The notes under the pieces: model-generated
Database searches by the model: none
Seen by the model: the letters and a program-made list of their open reading frames with translations, nothing else
Told to the model about the DNA's origin: nothing
DNA from: an uncultured Eubacterium sp.
GTDB taxonomy: Bacteria > Bacillota > Clostridia > Lachnospirales > Lachnospiraceae
NCBI GenBank assembly: GCA_945910225.1
Contig: CAMDYG010000007.1
Span: 1 to 64,000 of the forward strand
Length of the DNA stretch: 64,000 nucleotides
Reading direction: 5' to 3'
Translations under genes and position numbers: made by a program
Part shown: positions 45,171 to 54,409 of the stretch, one piece after another
Layout of the letters: every line of letters begins with the position of its first letter
How positions within the stretch are numbered: position 1 is the first letter of the stretch

Positions 45171-46421
45171 TTACTTTGCAATTGATGTATTAATCTGCTT
45201 ATAGAAATCCTGTGTCTTAGCTGCTGCGTTATCCTGTGTTACCTCACCATTAACAATTGCTTTTGCAAAATTCTGTGCTGGTGTCCAGTAATCATTCATT
45301 CCTGTTACAGTTGGCTGTATTACTGATGTCTTGTTAAATGTATCATTCTGCGCTGTTACAAGTGCATCATTCTTAACTGCATCTGTATCAAGAAGCTCTG
45401 TATTACAAGGAATAACACCTCTTAAATCGTAATGTTTCTGCTGTGCTTCCTTGCCTCCAAGGTATTTTGCAAGGGCAACTGCAACCTGCTGGTACTTGCA
45501 GTTTGGATTAACTGCTATAGCCTTAGATCCTGCAAATGCTAATAACTGCTTATCTTTTCCGCCAATCTTAACTGTTGGAAGTGAAACTGCACCAAAATTA
45601 TCTCCAAGGATTTCTTTAACACTCTTGTAATCCCATGAACCTGAAAAATAAGCACCTACTGAGCCATCTCTTAAACCAGCGATACCAACACCCTGAAGGT
45701 CATTGACAAAGTTAGGGTTATTAACAAGTGAAACCATAGCCTGTGTTGCCTGTGTTCCTTTATCTCCTGAGATATCAACACCTGCTGAATTATCTTTTCC
45801 ATCTTTTCCGAAATATGTACAGCCATTAGCAAGGAAGAATGATGACATGTACCAGCCCTCTGTAATATTGAAAGCTACCTTATCCTTCTCAAGCATTTTA
45901 TCAAGGCTCTTTACATCACTGTCTGTAAACTTGCTCTTATCATAGTACATAAACCATGTGTTAGTTGTGAATGGAACTCCATATATTGCACCATCAACTG
46001 TAACAGAATCTACTATTGCATCTGAGTTAGTCTTCTTAACATAATCTGCTGTTTCTCCTCCAAGCTTTGCAATTGCATTGGCATCTATAAGTGCCTGTAA
46101 CTGATCGTTAGCGAAGAAATATACATCTCCTGAATTCTCCGGATCCTGTGGTACTGTCTTTCCCGCATCCTGTTCCGAGCATACACCATATTCAAATGTA
46201 AGATCCCATTCAGGATGTTCTGAATTAAACTGCTCACACATTGTCTGAAGCCATTTGCCATTCTCATCTGCCTGGTCCTCAGCACTTCCCCATACTTTAA
46301 TTGTTGCTGTAATCTTCTCATCATCTGATGATGAATCATTCTTTGCTGCTCCACATCCCACAAAAAGCGAGCCACACATTGTTGCTGCCATCATAGCAGC
46401 GGCAAACCTTTTAAATCTCAT
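45171..46421 (-). CDS. Maltodextrin-binding lipoprotein, MalE-like
   Basis: 416 residues. Lipobox LFVGC at about residues 19-23, followed by a Ser/Asp-rich linker and a family 1 binding fold (TIKVWGSAEDQADENGKWLQ; YGVPFTTNTWFMYYDKS; AVALAKYLGGKEAQQ). It captures maltose or maltodextrins outside the membrane. Its ribosome binding site AAGGAGGG is part of a long RNA hairpin (46425-46503), so its translation may be controlled. It is the first gene of the transporter group, 114 bp after the histidine kinase gene. Confidence 0.9.
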   Translation of the reverse strand: MRFKRFAAAMMAATMCGSLFVGCGAAKNDSSSDDEKITATIKVWGSAEDQADENGKWLQTMCEQFNSEHPEWDLTFEYGVCSEQDAGKTVPQDPENSGDVYFFANDQLQALIDANAIAKLGGETADYVKKTNSDAIVDSVTVDGAIYGVPFTTNTWFMYYDKSKFTDSDVKSLDKMLEKDKVAFNITEGWYMSSFFLANGCTYFGKDGKDNSAGVDISGDKGTQATQAMVSLVNNPNFVNDLQGVGIAGLRDGSVGAYFSGSWDYKSVKEILGDNFGAVSLPTVKIGGKDKQLLAFAGSKAIAVNPNCKYQQVAVALAKYLGGKEAQQKHYDLRGVIPCNTELLDTDAVKNDALVTAQNDTFNKTSVIQPTVTGMNDYWTPAQNFAKAIVNGEVTQDNAAAKTQDFYKQINTSIAK

Positions 46422-46424
46422 AAA

Positions 46425-46503
46425 AAACCCTCCTTAATGATTATCCGTGACAGCTTATAATTACTGTCCTCTCTTGATAATCTAATTATATTAAGGAGGG
46501 TTT
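46425..46503 (-). promoter_or_regulatory. Structured leader that pairs with the malE-like ribosome binding site
   Basis: On the minus strand AAACCCTCCTTAAT (46490-46503) is a perfect 14-bp complement of ATTAAGGAGGGTTT (46425-46438), which contains the ribosome binding site. Inside are GATTATC/GATAATC (46476-46482 with 46439-46445) and GACAG/CTGTC stems (46464-46468 with 46449-46453). The U6 after the stem also makes it look like a terminator for the kinase gene. TATAAT lies in the loop side at 46485-46490. Confidence 0.65.
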
Positions 46504-46535
46504 AATATTAATATATAAGATATTTTAGAAACATA

Positions 46536-48293
46536 TCAGTTTTTTATGTTGTATGGTTTTGCCGGGAATTTTATTGTTATTGTTGTTCCGTCATCTGGCG
46601 TGCTCTGCACTTCCAGATGGTAATTGTCGCCGTAATAAAGTCTTATTCTGTCGTTTACATTTCTTGCCCCATAACCTTTTGACTGGGCTGTTAAGAAGTT
46701 TTCTACTGTTTCTCTATCCATGCCTGCACCATTGTCAGACACTTTCACACATACCAGTTTATTGCCGTCTTCATCCGTCTGCAGCTCTGCCTCTACTGTT
46801 ATTATGCCTTTTCTGTCTGTCAGAAGGTCTATGCCGTGGTCTATTGCATTTTCTACTAACGGCTGTAGTATGAGATTTAATGATTCGCAAGGCAGTACGT
46901 CTTCTGATACATTTATTACTACATCAAATGAGTTATCATGCATTATCTGCTGTATCTTAAGATATGACTGCATGTTGCTTAATTCCTGTTCAAAGCTTAG
47001 TGTATTCTTTCCCTTATTAAGCGAGGTCCGGTAATAATTGGACAATGCAAGTGTTATCTCACTTATATCTTCCTGTTCATACTCTATTGCTTTCCAGTTA
47101 ATAAGAGACAATGAATTATATAGGAAATGCGGATTAATCTGTGCTCTTAACGCACGCATTTCTGATTCTTTCTGGCTGATACGTCCCTCGTAAACCTGTG
47201 TGATAAGATTCTTGGTCTGCCGTGTCATACTGTTAAAGCTATGGATCAGGTCTCCTATTTCATCCTTATCATCAGTATTAATAACTGCATCAAAATCTCC
47301 ATTTTCAACCTTTGCCATGCTGTCTTTAAGCTTCTTAATCCTACTTGTAATGAATCCTGACGTTGAAACTGTTGCAGCTACTGCTCCTGCAAGAGCGACA
47401 ATTGCTGCAACTATTATCATGGTAATTATTGAATTGGCCGATCTTAACACAAGGTTTCTTGGTTCATATACATATACAGTCCAGCCCGTTACCGGACTTT
47501 CCTTCTTCACTATTGAATATCCTTCTACATTCTTGCATGTATCATTATTCCAGTCTGCCTCTCCAATAAATGAAAGCAGCCTGTCATCATCCAGCCTGTA
47601 CCTGGCATTGTTATTTTCAAATGTATCCGCACTGCATATAACATTGCCATCTGCATCAAGTATTATTACTCCTGTATCCTGCTCAAGACCTCCGGTAAAT
47701 GAATTCATAACACTGTCATAATCAACATCTATATATATAATTCCAAGTATTCCTAACTGGTCTAGTGTAGACATTTTACGAGCTGATATAATTGTCTTAT
47801 CCAATTCATCTACATACCACTGAATCTTTGTGCTCTTTGAGGCTGACTCATAAAAAGGTTTATCCTTAATCTCATCAATTGGCGCAATAGTGGTATCATG
47901 CTTAATGCCCTTATCCACATATATTGTCACTCTGTTAATATCATCATGAAAGTACTTGAGTGATGAAAGCATAGGGTCAAATGTAGTAACAATCTGGTTA
48001 TACATCTCATATGTGCTTTTGTAATCATAAGAAAGTACTCCTGACAATGTATCATTAAACGTTATATAGTTAGACAAATTGTCATACACCTCTATAAGAC
48101 CATCTGACGTTGTCACAGACTGTTCCAATGCTCCCTTAATGCTCTTTAAATCTCTGTCCATAAGGATATTTCTCATCTGACAGTATGCAAATACAAAAAG
48201 TACAATCAAAGGAATCAATCCGGTCAATACATATATAATAGCCAGTTTGTTCTGAAGTCTTATATCATTGATTTTCTGCTTAATCTTCTTCAA
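46536..48293 (-). CDS. Sensor histidine kinase, YesM/LytS type
   Basis: 585 residues. Membrane helix about 18-40, an outer sensor domain to about 285, a second helix (IITMIIVAAIVALAGAVAATV), HAMP linker, then the His_kinase domain with QINPHFLYNSLSLINWKAIE holding the phosphoacceptor histidine, and the ATPase boxes LILQPLVENAIDHG and VSDNGAGMD. It is coupled to the response regulator gene by a 4-bp overlap and precedes the transporter genes; it probably senses extracellular sugar, possibly via a binding protein. Confidence 0.94.
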   Translation of the reverse strand: MKKIKQKINDIRLQNKLAIIYVLTGLIPLIVLFVFAYCQMRNILMDRDLKSIKGALEQSVTTSDGLIEVYDNLSNYITFNDTLSGVLSYDYKSTYEMYNQIVTTFDPMLSSLKYFHDDINRVTIYVDKGIKHDTTIAPIDEIKDKPFYESASKSTKIQWYVDELDKTIISARKMSTLDQLGILGIIYIDVDYDSVMNSFTGGLEQDTGVIILDADGNVICSADTFENNNARYRLDDDRLLSFIGEADWNNDTCKNVEGYSIVKKESPVTGWTVYVYEPRNLVLRSANSIITMIIVAAIVALAGAVAATVSTSGFITSRIKKLKDSMAKVENGDFDAVINTDDKDEIGDLIHSFNSMTRQTKNLITQVYEGRISQKESEMRALRAQINPHFLYNSLSLINWKAIEYEQEDISEITLALSNYYRTSLNKGKNTLSFEQELSNMQSYLKIQQIMHDNSFDVVINVSEDVLPCESLNLILQPLVENAIDHGIDLLTDRKGIITVEAELQTDEDGNKLVCVKVSDNGAGMDRETVENFLTAQSKGYGARNVNDRIRLYYGDNYHLEVQSTPDDGTTITIKFPAKPYNIKN

Positions 48294-49834
48294 CTTAATT
48301 CTCCCTGATTCCTGAATTTCTGAGGACTTACGCCAAAGTACTCCCTGAAGCTCTGTACGAAATATGAAACATTTGAATAACCAACCTGTTCGCTTATATT
48401 CACAATCTTCATATTCGTATCAGTAAGCAGCTCCTTAGCCTTCTCCATTCTGTACTGTTTAATATATTTGCTGAGATTCTGTCCTGTTTCTTTCTTAAAC
48501 AACGAACTCAGATAACTTGGTGCAAGATAAACCATGTCTGCAAGCTGCTGTGCGCCGATCTCTTCTCCATAATGATTATGTATATAATTCTTTACTGTCT
48601 CTATCTCCCGATGTGCTGCCGCTGGTTCTTTCCCAAAGCTTTTTTCTAACAGATCAATGTTGTTATTGACAATTTCCATTATGCAGGAGAAATCCTCTGA
48701 CTTATACAGCCTGTCAATCTCCCTGCCAAATTCCGCTTCATCAGCACCTGGAATATTATCATAGAAATCCTTCAGCAGATTGGAGAATACAAACTTAATG
48801 TATATATGTGAGAAGTTCGACTGTCCTCTGTATTTCTTGCACAGCGCATCAAAATGTATCCGCAGGAATGTGATATCTTTCATCTTGATATCCTGCTTCA
48901 TCTGCTTCATAAGTGCATCATCATCAATCTGCACAAGCACAGGCGTATCTTCACTTATATTATCAGAAAAAATATATCTTCCAGTTTCATAGAACTTGTT
49001 ATTCATCAGCGTATCAACTGCATCCATAACCTGTGGAAGCTCATGGTAATCATTGAATAAATCGGACACAGCAATGTACATAAACTGACCTGTCTTTTTA
49101 TATATATAGTCATGAATCTTTGTAAACATTTCTTCTATGCTCTTCTCAGTATTGCCACCCGCTGCCAGTGATTTATCTGAAAATATGATAACTGACTGCG
49201 AAGGGTTAAGGTTAAGATACTGATAATCCAGCCCACCAGTTATATCTTTAAATATGTCCTCTCCTGCGTCATACTTTCCAAAGAAATCCGTGTTGAATTC
49301 TATAAGCGCGAGTCTGTTGTACTCTGCCAGAAAATCCCCATTATCAAGTATTCCCGACGCATCTCCTGAGTTAATCAGCGTATACATATAATACTGCTTT
49401 ATGAAATTCGCCTGTCTGTTATAGTCCTCATCCTTCTTATGTTCCTCATCAAGCTCATTAATAACTCCTGTAATTGTCGAGCTGAACTCTGCCGGGTCAA
49501 CAGGCTTTAATATGTAATCTTTAACTCCTAACTTAACTGCCAGCTTGGCATACTCGAACTCATTGTAACCTGAGAATATCACTGTCTTTAAGCTGATGTT
49601 ATTCTGAATCACATTTTTAATAAGCTCTATTCCGTCCATAAATGGCATCTTAACATCTGTAAGCAGTATATCTATATGCCCAAGTCCTGCATTCTTGTCA
49701 GAAGTCAGATATTCCAGTGCCTGCTTTCCGTTGCACGCTTCAATAACACCAAGCTCTATTCCCATTCTCTTAAGAAGCATTCTTATTCCGCTTCTTTCTA
49801 TCTTTTCGTCATCTACTATAAGTATGTTATACAT
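48290..49834 (-). CDS. AraC-type response regulator, YesN family
   Basis: 514 residues. Receiver domain 1-125 with phosphoacceptor aspartate in LLTDVKMPFMDG and lysine in DYILKPVDP; a middle region of unknown fold to about 410; C-terminal AraC helix-turn-helix pair (GAQQLADMVYLAPSYLSSLFKKETGQNLSKYI; IVNISEQVGYSNVSYFVQSFREYFGVSP). It would activate the neighbouring maltodextrin genes. The gene has its own consensus promoter in the 92 bp gap after glgP, so the two-component pair is a separate unit from the phosphorylase. Confidence 0.95.
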   Translation of the reverse strand: MYNILIVDDEKIERSGIRMLLKRMGIELGVIEACNGKQALEYLTSDKNAGLGHIDILLTDVKMPFMDGIELIKNVIQNNISLKTVIFSGYNEFEYAKLAVKLGVKDYILKPVDPAEFSSTITGVINELDEEHKKDEDYNRQANFIKQYYMYTLINSGDASGILDNGDFLAEYNRLALIEFNTDFFGKYDAGEDIFKDITGGLDYQYLNLNPSQSVIIFSDKSLAAGGNTEKSIEEMFTKIHDYIYKKTGQFMYIAVSDLFNDYHELPQVMDAVDTLMNNKFYETGRYIFSDNISEDTPVLVQIDDDALMKQMKQDIKMKDITFLRIHFDALCKKYRGQSNFSHIYIKFVFSNLLKDFYDNIPGADEAEFGREIDRLYKSEDFSCIMEIVNNNIDLLEKSFGKEPAAAHREIETVKNYIHNHYGEEIGAQQLADMVYLAPSYLSSLFKKETGQNLSKYIKQYRMEKAKELLTDTNMKIVNISEQVGYSNVSYFVQSFREYFGVSPQKFRNQGELS

Positions 49835-49883
49835 AAATCTACCCCGAAACCTTCATCATTCACGAACTTACGCTCATGTATTG

Positions 49884-49912
49884 ATTATAGCTTCCGGGGC
49901 AGTTATTATCAA
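49884..49912 (-). promoter_or_regulatory. Promoter of the two-component (RR-HK) operon
   Basis: On the minus strand TTGATA, 17 bases, TATAAT, about 50 bp before the regulator ATG. A CCCCGGAA segment in the spacer region is partly complementary to TTTCGGGG next to the ATG. The transcript would begin after the CCCCGGAA, so it is excluded from that message. Confidence 0.7.
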
Positions 49913-49926
49913 CTTATTTAATTATA

Positions 49927-52206
49927 TTAAAGATGCCATATATCCTCATTATACTGGCGGATTGTTCTGTCTGATGAGAAGAAACCCGCATTGGCAATAT
50001 TGATAAGCATTTTTTCAGCCCATGCATATCTGTCCTCATAATCTGACAAAGCCTTCTCTTTAGTATCTATATAGCTTCGCAGATCAAGCAGTGCCATGAA
50101 CCAGTCTTTTCCTACTATTTCGTTATACAGCCTGTTAAGACTGTGTGAATCACCAGCCTGCATCATAATATCTGATATTATAAAGTCCACACATTTCTTA
50201 ATAAGTGAGTCTGTATCATAAAGCTTTCTGGCGTTATAGTCACATTTTTCATAATGTGCAATAACTTCATCGCTTGATGCACCAAATGTATAGATATTAT
50301 CACTTCCGACAAGCTCTGCAATCTCAACATTAGCGCCGTCCATTGTTCCAAGTGTGACTGCTCCATTAAGCATAAATTTCATGTTACCCGTTCCTGACGC
50401 CTCCTTAGATGCAAGTGATATCTGCTCTGATATGTCACATGCCGGAATAAGCTTTTCTGCAAGCGTTACATTATAATTCTCTATAAGTACCACCTTGAGA
50501 TATGGGCTTACATCTTTGTCAGCTTCAATAACCTTACTCAATGTAAGTATCAGATGAATTATATCCTTCGCAATTGTATATGCCGGTGCAGCTTTTGCTC
50601 CAAATATCACTGTTACCGGGGTCTTTGGAATATTTCCAGCCTTTATGTCAAAATATTTATATATTATATACAGAGCATTCATCTGCTGTCTCTTATACTC
50701 ATGCAGACGCTTTATCTGTATATCATATATTGACTGCGGGTTAATCTCTATTCCCTGTGTCTGCTTAAGATAAGCTGCAAGATTTTCCTTGTTCTCTGTC
50801 TTAATCTTTAAAAGGTTATCGTAAGTATTTTTATCACCAGTGAACTTTAAAAGGTCTTTTAACTTATCTGCATCATGTCTGTACTCACTTCCAATAAGTG
50901 TCTCTATATATTTTGCGAGTTCGTTATTGCAGTGGATAAGCCATCTCCTGAATGTAATACCATTAGTTTTATTGTTGAATTTCTCCGGATATATCCTGTA
51001 GAAATCATTAAGCTCAGTGTTCTTTAATATCTCTGTGTGCAGCTTTGCAACCCCGTTGACACTCATTCCATAATGGATATCAATATGCGCCATATGAACA
51101 AGATTATTGTCGTCGATTATATACACTGAAGGGTCTGTGTACTTCTCACGGATTCTCTTATCAAGCTCTCTTATAATCGGCATAAGCTGTGGAACAACTC
51201 TGTCCAGATAGTCTACAGGCCACTTTTCAAGGGCTTCAGCAAGAATTGTATGGTTAGTGTATGCACAGCATTTTGATACTATATCTATTGCTTCATCCAT
51301 TGTTATCGGACTTCCGTCAATATCTCCATTTTCTGTAAGAAGTCTTATAAGCTCAGGAATTACCATTGTCGGATGAGTATCGTTAATCTGGATAACCGCA
51401 AGTTCTGGCAGATTTTTAAATGTCTTTCCTGTATTAATACATTTTTCCTTACATTCATCTAATATAAGCCTTGCGCCATTGCTTACCATGAAATACTGCT
51501 GATAGATTCGTAAAAGTCTTCCCTGTTCATCACTATCATCCGGATAAAGGAAGAGAGTAAGGTTCTTTGCAATATCTGACTTGTCAAAGTCTATGCCATC
51601 ACCTTTTACAATACTCTCATCAACTGTCTCCACATCAAACAGATGAAGTTTATTCGTTCTTTTCTCACCATACACATTGATATCATACATTCTTGAAGCA
51701 ACACTCATTCCACCAAAATTGATTGTGTATGTCACATCTGTCGGAACAAGCCAGCTATCCTTACCAATCCACGGATTAGGCACTTCCTTCTGCTTTCCAT
51801 TCTCAAACACCTGCTTAAAAAGTCCAAGATGGTAGTTAAGTCCGACTCCATCACCATTAAGGTCAAGATTGGCAATCGAATCAAGAAAACATGCTGCAAG
51901 TCTTCCAAGTCCGCCATTGCCAAGTGACGGCTCTACTTCCAGTTCTTCAATATCTGAAAGATTCCTGCCCGCCCTGGCAAGTTCTTCCTTAACCTCATCA
52001 TAGATCCCTACGTTAATAAGATTATTGGATAAGAGTTTTCCTATAAGGAACTCAGCAGAAATATAGTAAACCTTTCTGCCATTGTCTTTCACGATTCTAT
52101 CACGTCCTTTTTGTGCCACCAGCTTCATAAGTGCATGAAAGCACTCCTCATTGCTGCATGAGTGCAAGTCTTTTCCATAATCTTCCAAACATATAGTGTT
52201 AAGCAT
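49927..52206 (-). CDS. glgP: Glycogen/starch/maltodextrin phosphorylase
   Basis: It releases glucose 1-phosphate from alpha-1,4-glucans using pyridoxal phosphate. The PLP lysine motif [29 protein letters not shown] is present (the K of EASGTGNMK), with [21 protein letters not shown] near residue 90 and [13 protein letters not shown]. The start at 52206 follows GGAGGG; the track start five codons upstream lies in the ribosome binding site. 759 residues is slightly short at the N-terminus, as in bacterial maltodextrin phosphorylases. It works on the sugars imported by the neighbouring ABC system. Confidence 0.95.
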   Translation of the reverse strand: MLNTICLEDYGKDLHSCSNEECFHALMKLVAQKGRDRIVKDNGRKVYYISAEFLIGKLLSNNLINVGIYDEVKEELARAGRNLSDIEELEVEPSLGNGGLGRLAACFLDSIANLDLNGDGVGLNYHLGLFKQVFENGKQKEVPNPWIGKDSWLVPTDVTYTINFGGMSVASRMYDINVYGEKRTNKLHLFDVETVDESIVKGDGIDFDKSDIAKNLTLFLYPDDSDEQGRLLRIYQQYFMVSNGARLILDECKEKCINTGKTFKNLPELAVIQINDTHPTMVIPELIRLLTENGDIDGSPITMDEAIDIVSKCCAYTNHTILAEALEKWPVDYLDRVVPQLMPIIRELDKRIREKYTDPSVYIIDDNNLVHMAHIDIHYGMSVNGVAKLHTEILKNTELNDFYRIYPEKFNNKTNGITFRRWLIHCNNELAKYIETLIGSEYRHDADKLKDLLKFTGDKNTYDNLLKIKTENKENLAAYLKQTQGIEINPQSIYDIQIKRLHEYKRQQMNALYIIYKYFDIKAGNIPKTPVTVIFGAKAAPAYTIAKDIIHLILTLSKVIEADKDVSPYLKVVLIENYNVTLAEKLIPACDISEQISLASKEASGTGNMKFMLNGAVTLGTMDGANVEIAELVGSDNIYTFGASSDEVIAHYEKCDYNARKLYDTDSLIKKCVDFIISDIMMQAGDSHSLNRLYNEIVGKDWFMALLDLRSYIDTKEKALSDYEDRYAWAEKMLINIANAGFFSSDRTIRQYNEDIWHL

Positions 52207-52247
52207 ATTGTTGCCCTCCATTCTTGTATTTATATTTTATTATAGAG

Positions 52248-52276
52248 TTGCTGGAAAAATTCTCTTGCTTTATAAT
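52248..52276 (+). promoter_or_regulatory. Promoter of the AraC-family regulator gene
   Basis: TTGCTG, 17 bases, TATAAT, about 43 bp before the ATG at 52319 in the divergent glgP-araC gap. The minus-strand glgP promoter could overlap (TATAAT at 52238-52243 on the other strand) but its -35 is poor. Confidence 0.5.
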
Positions 52277-52318
52277 GGGATAAACTTGTACTATTCTATC
52301 ATATTTAAGGAGTATCCA

Positions 52319-53194
52319 ATGAATATAACAGATTACGAACCATTGAAAGAAACCAAATCACATTTTGATTCAGACTTTTTATATAATACTTACCTGTGCT
52401 CCATCCCTCTTGATTTTGCGGAGGTTCCCCTGCACTGGCATAATGAAATGGAACTTATATACATCAAGAAAGGATGCATGATTGTAAGTGTTGACCTTGA
52501 GTATTATGTTGTAAATGCAGGAGATATTGTTGTTGTCATGCCAGGACATATCCACTCAATCATCCAGAACGAAAATGATTCATGCGAATATGAAAATATT
52601 CTCTTTAGCCTTGATATGCTTATTGGCAGACAATGTGATTATGATACTGCCAGCTTTTTTAATGGAATTGCAGGATTTAAGGGTTATTGTCCCCCTGTTA
52701 TAAGAAATAATGCGCCACACTATTCTGATTTAATTCATTATATTGATGAAGCTGATAATATATGCCAGTATCTTCCTGATGGATACAGATTAAAGATCCG
52801 TGCATGCCTTTTTAATTTCTTTTACGAACTTAATGCATATTTTTACACCTATACAGAAACGTCTGCACATTTGTCTGATGATAAGCTGGATAAGCTGAAA
52901 CTTGTTCTTAATTACATTGAAAAAAACTTCTCACATGCAATATCCATTGAAGAGATTGCAGAGTGGTGCCATTTCAGCCAGTCGCATTTTATGAAGTTTT
53001 TTAAGAACTGCACCGGAATGTCTTTTATTACTTACCTTAATGACTACCGGCTTATTATTGCTGCAAGAATATTAAAAACCACAACCCAGCCAGTAATTTC
53101 TGTGGCTTCAGATTGTGGTTTTGATAATATCTCTTACTTTAATAGAAAATTTAAAGAAAAATATGGTGTTTCTCCACGGGAATTTCGGAGATAG
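52319..53194 (+). CDS. AraC-family transcriptional regulator with cupin sensor
   Basis: 291 residues. The N-terminal cupin domain (residues about 30-110; LHWHNEMELIYIKKGC, GDIVVVMPGHIHSI) would bind a small ligand such as a sugar. The C-terminal HTH pair shows ISIEEIAEWCHFSQSHFMKFFKNCTGMS and PVISVASDCGFDNISYFNRKFKEKYGVSPREF. The track ORF starts 41 codons upstream inside glgP; I use ATG 52319 after AAGGAGTATCCA. Divergent from glgP, it probably regulates glgP or itself. Confidence 0.92.
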   Translation: MNITDYEPLKETKSHFDSDFLYNTYLCSIPLDFAEVPLHWHNEMELIYIKKGCMIVSVDLEYYVVNAGDIVVVMPGHIHSIIQNENDSCEYENILFSLDMLIGRQCDYDTASFFNGIAGFKGYCPPVIRNNAPHYSDLIHYIDEADNICQYLPDGYRLKIRACLFNFFYELNAYFYTYTETSAHLSDDKLDKLKLVLNYIEKNFSHAISIEEIAEWCHFSQSHFMKFFKNCTGMSFITYLNDYRLIIAARILKTTTQPVISVASDCGFDNISYFNRKFKEKYGVSPREFRR

Positions 53195-53201
53195 TTTGTT
53201 G

Positions 53202-54245
53202 TTAATATAACCTGTTTTTTACATATTCCTCAAATCTTGGCAACGCCATTGCTATTTTTCCATACTGCCTTGTATCTATAACGCCTTTTCGCTTTAAACG
53301 ATCACGATACACTGAAAATAGTTCTGGTTTCATTTCAAGTTTTTCACGAATCTCCTTTACAGACTGATATCCATTCTCTGATATAGCCCTAAGTATTTCC
53401 TTATCCTTAGGTGATAACGCTTCCCATATCTTACTATATACATATTCATCTAAATACTGGTCATACTCAGGCATAATATCTTCTAACGTATGATCCTTTC
53501 TATTTTCCCAATAAAGATATCCAAGCACCTGAAACGCAAATGGATATCCTCTTGTAAGCAGAGTCATTTTTTCAGCCATTTCGTCATTTATATCAAATAT
53601 TCTGATATAATGACTCTTAATTGCTGTATAATTAAGCGGTTCTAATATTACCTTAGGTGCTCTGTATAAAAATGTAAGTGACTTCTCATTCTGCAAATCA
53701 TATATATTCTCATACAGTCCAGTCATCAATAAATATATTGGATATTCTTCTCTTAAAAAAATCTGAAATGAGCTTGCAAATACCTTAATATTCTCTGAAT
53801 TAATAACTTCATCAATTGTTATAAGAAGCCTTTTCCCCAAACGTTTTATGTGAGACAGCATTATCTCAATAACATTTTCAATATCAGTAACAGGCACAGA
53901 ATTCTCCACTTTTACCCCAAGACCAAATACTGAAAAATCAAGCTTAGCTTTCACAAATACTGCATGCATTTCTGGAATTGCATATATCTTTGCTGCAAGG
54001 CTCTGTAAAAGGTCCCGATTCGGATTAAGTTCAACTACTATCCATTCATCTGACTGTTTCCGTATCTCTGATGCAATGCTGGTCATCATTACAGTTTTTC
54101 CTGAACCTCTTACTCCTGTTATCATATATATCTGGTTAGGTGATTCTTCCGCTGTAAAATTACCAATTATTCTTTCTGTCTGTGCAATTCTTGAAATATA
54201 CTGTACTGGTTTTTTCCCAAAAGATAATGTAAACGGATTATTCAT
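53202..54245 (-). CDS. STAND-like AAA ATPase with C-terminal winged-helix domain
   Basis: 347 residues. Walker A GVRGSGKTVM near residue 44, Walker B RLLITIDEV near 140, and a sensor region with LMTGLYENIYDLQ. The last 80 residues form a winged helix (LSPKDKEILRAISENGYQSVKEIREKLEMKPELFSVYRDRLKRKGVI). Such ATP-binding proteins (often called AAA or ATPase domain predominantly from Archaea) are thought to act as signalling switches or in defence or mobile-element upkeep; the function here is unknown. The start follows AGGAGGCTGCGC. Just upstream is an AT-rich direct-repeat array (54267-54358). Confidence 0.85.
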   Translation of the reverse strand: MNNPFTLSFGKKPVQYISRIAQTERIIGNFTAEESPNQIYMITGVRGSGKTVMMTSIASEIRKQSDEWIVVELNPNRDLLQSLAAKIYAIPEMHAVFVKAKLDFSVFGLGVKVENSVPVTDIENVIEIMLSHIKRLGKRLLITIDEVINSENIKVFASSFQIFLREEYPIYLLMTGLYENIYDLQNEKSLTFLYRAPKVILEPLNYTAIKSHYIRIFDINDEMAEKMTLLTRGYPFAFQVLGYLYWENRKDHTLEDIMPEYDQYLDEYVYSKIWEALSPKDKEILRAISENGYQSVKEIREKLEMKPELFSVYRDRLKRKGVIDTRQYGKIAMALPRFEEYVKNRLY

Positions 54246-54266
54246 GCGCAGCCTCCTATATAAGTT

Positions 54267-54358
54267 TATATAACCTTTTATAACTTTTTATTTGTTTTAT
54301 AATTTTATATAAGTTTTTATAACTTTTTATTTATTATATAACCTTTTATAACTTTTTT
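54267..54358. repeat. Three-copy AT-rich direct-repeat array upstream of the STAND-like ATPase gene
   Basis: TATATAACCTTTTATAACTT begins at 54267 and 54335, identical over about 23 bp; a copy with GT for CC starts at 54306 (27-bp match to the first). A partial unit (TTTATAATTTTATATAAG) lies between. Spacings are 39 and 29 bp. The array covers the presumed promoter of the gene and resembles iterons or an operator array. Confidence 0.72.
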
Positions 54359-54409
54359 CAATTGAAAAGCCTTTTATACATTCTAAAAATATAAGTTATC
54401 CACTAATCA

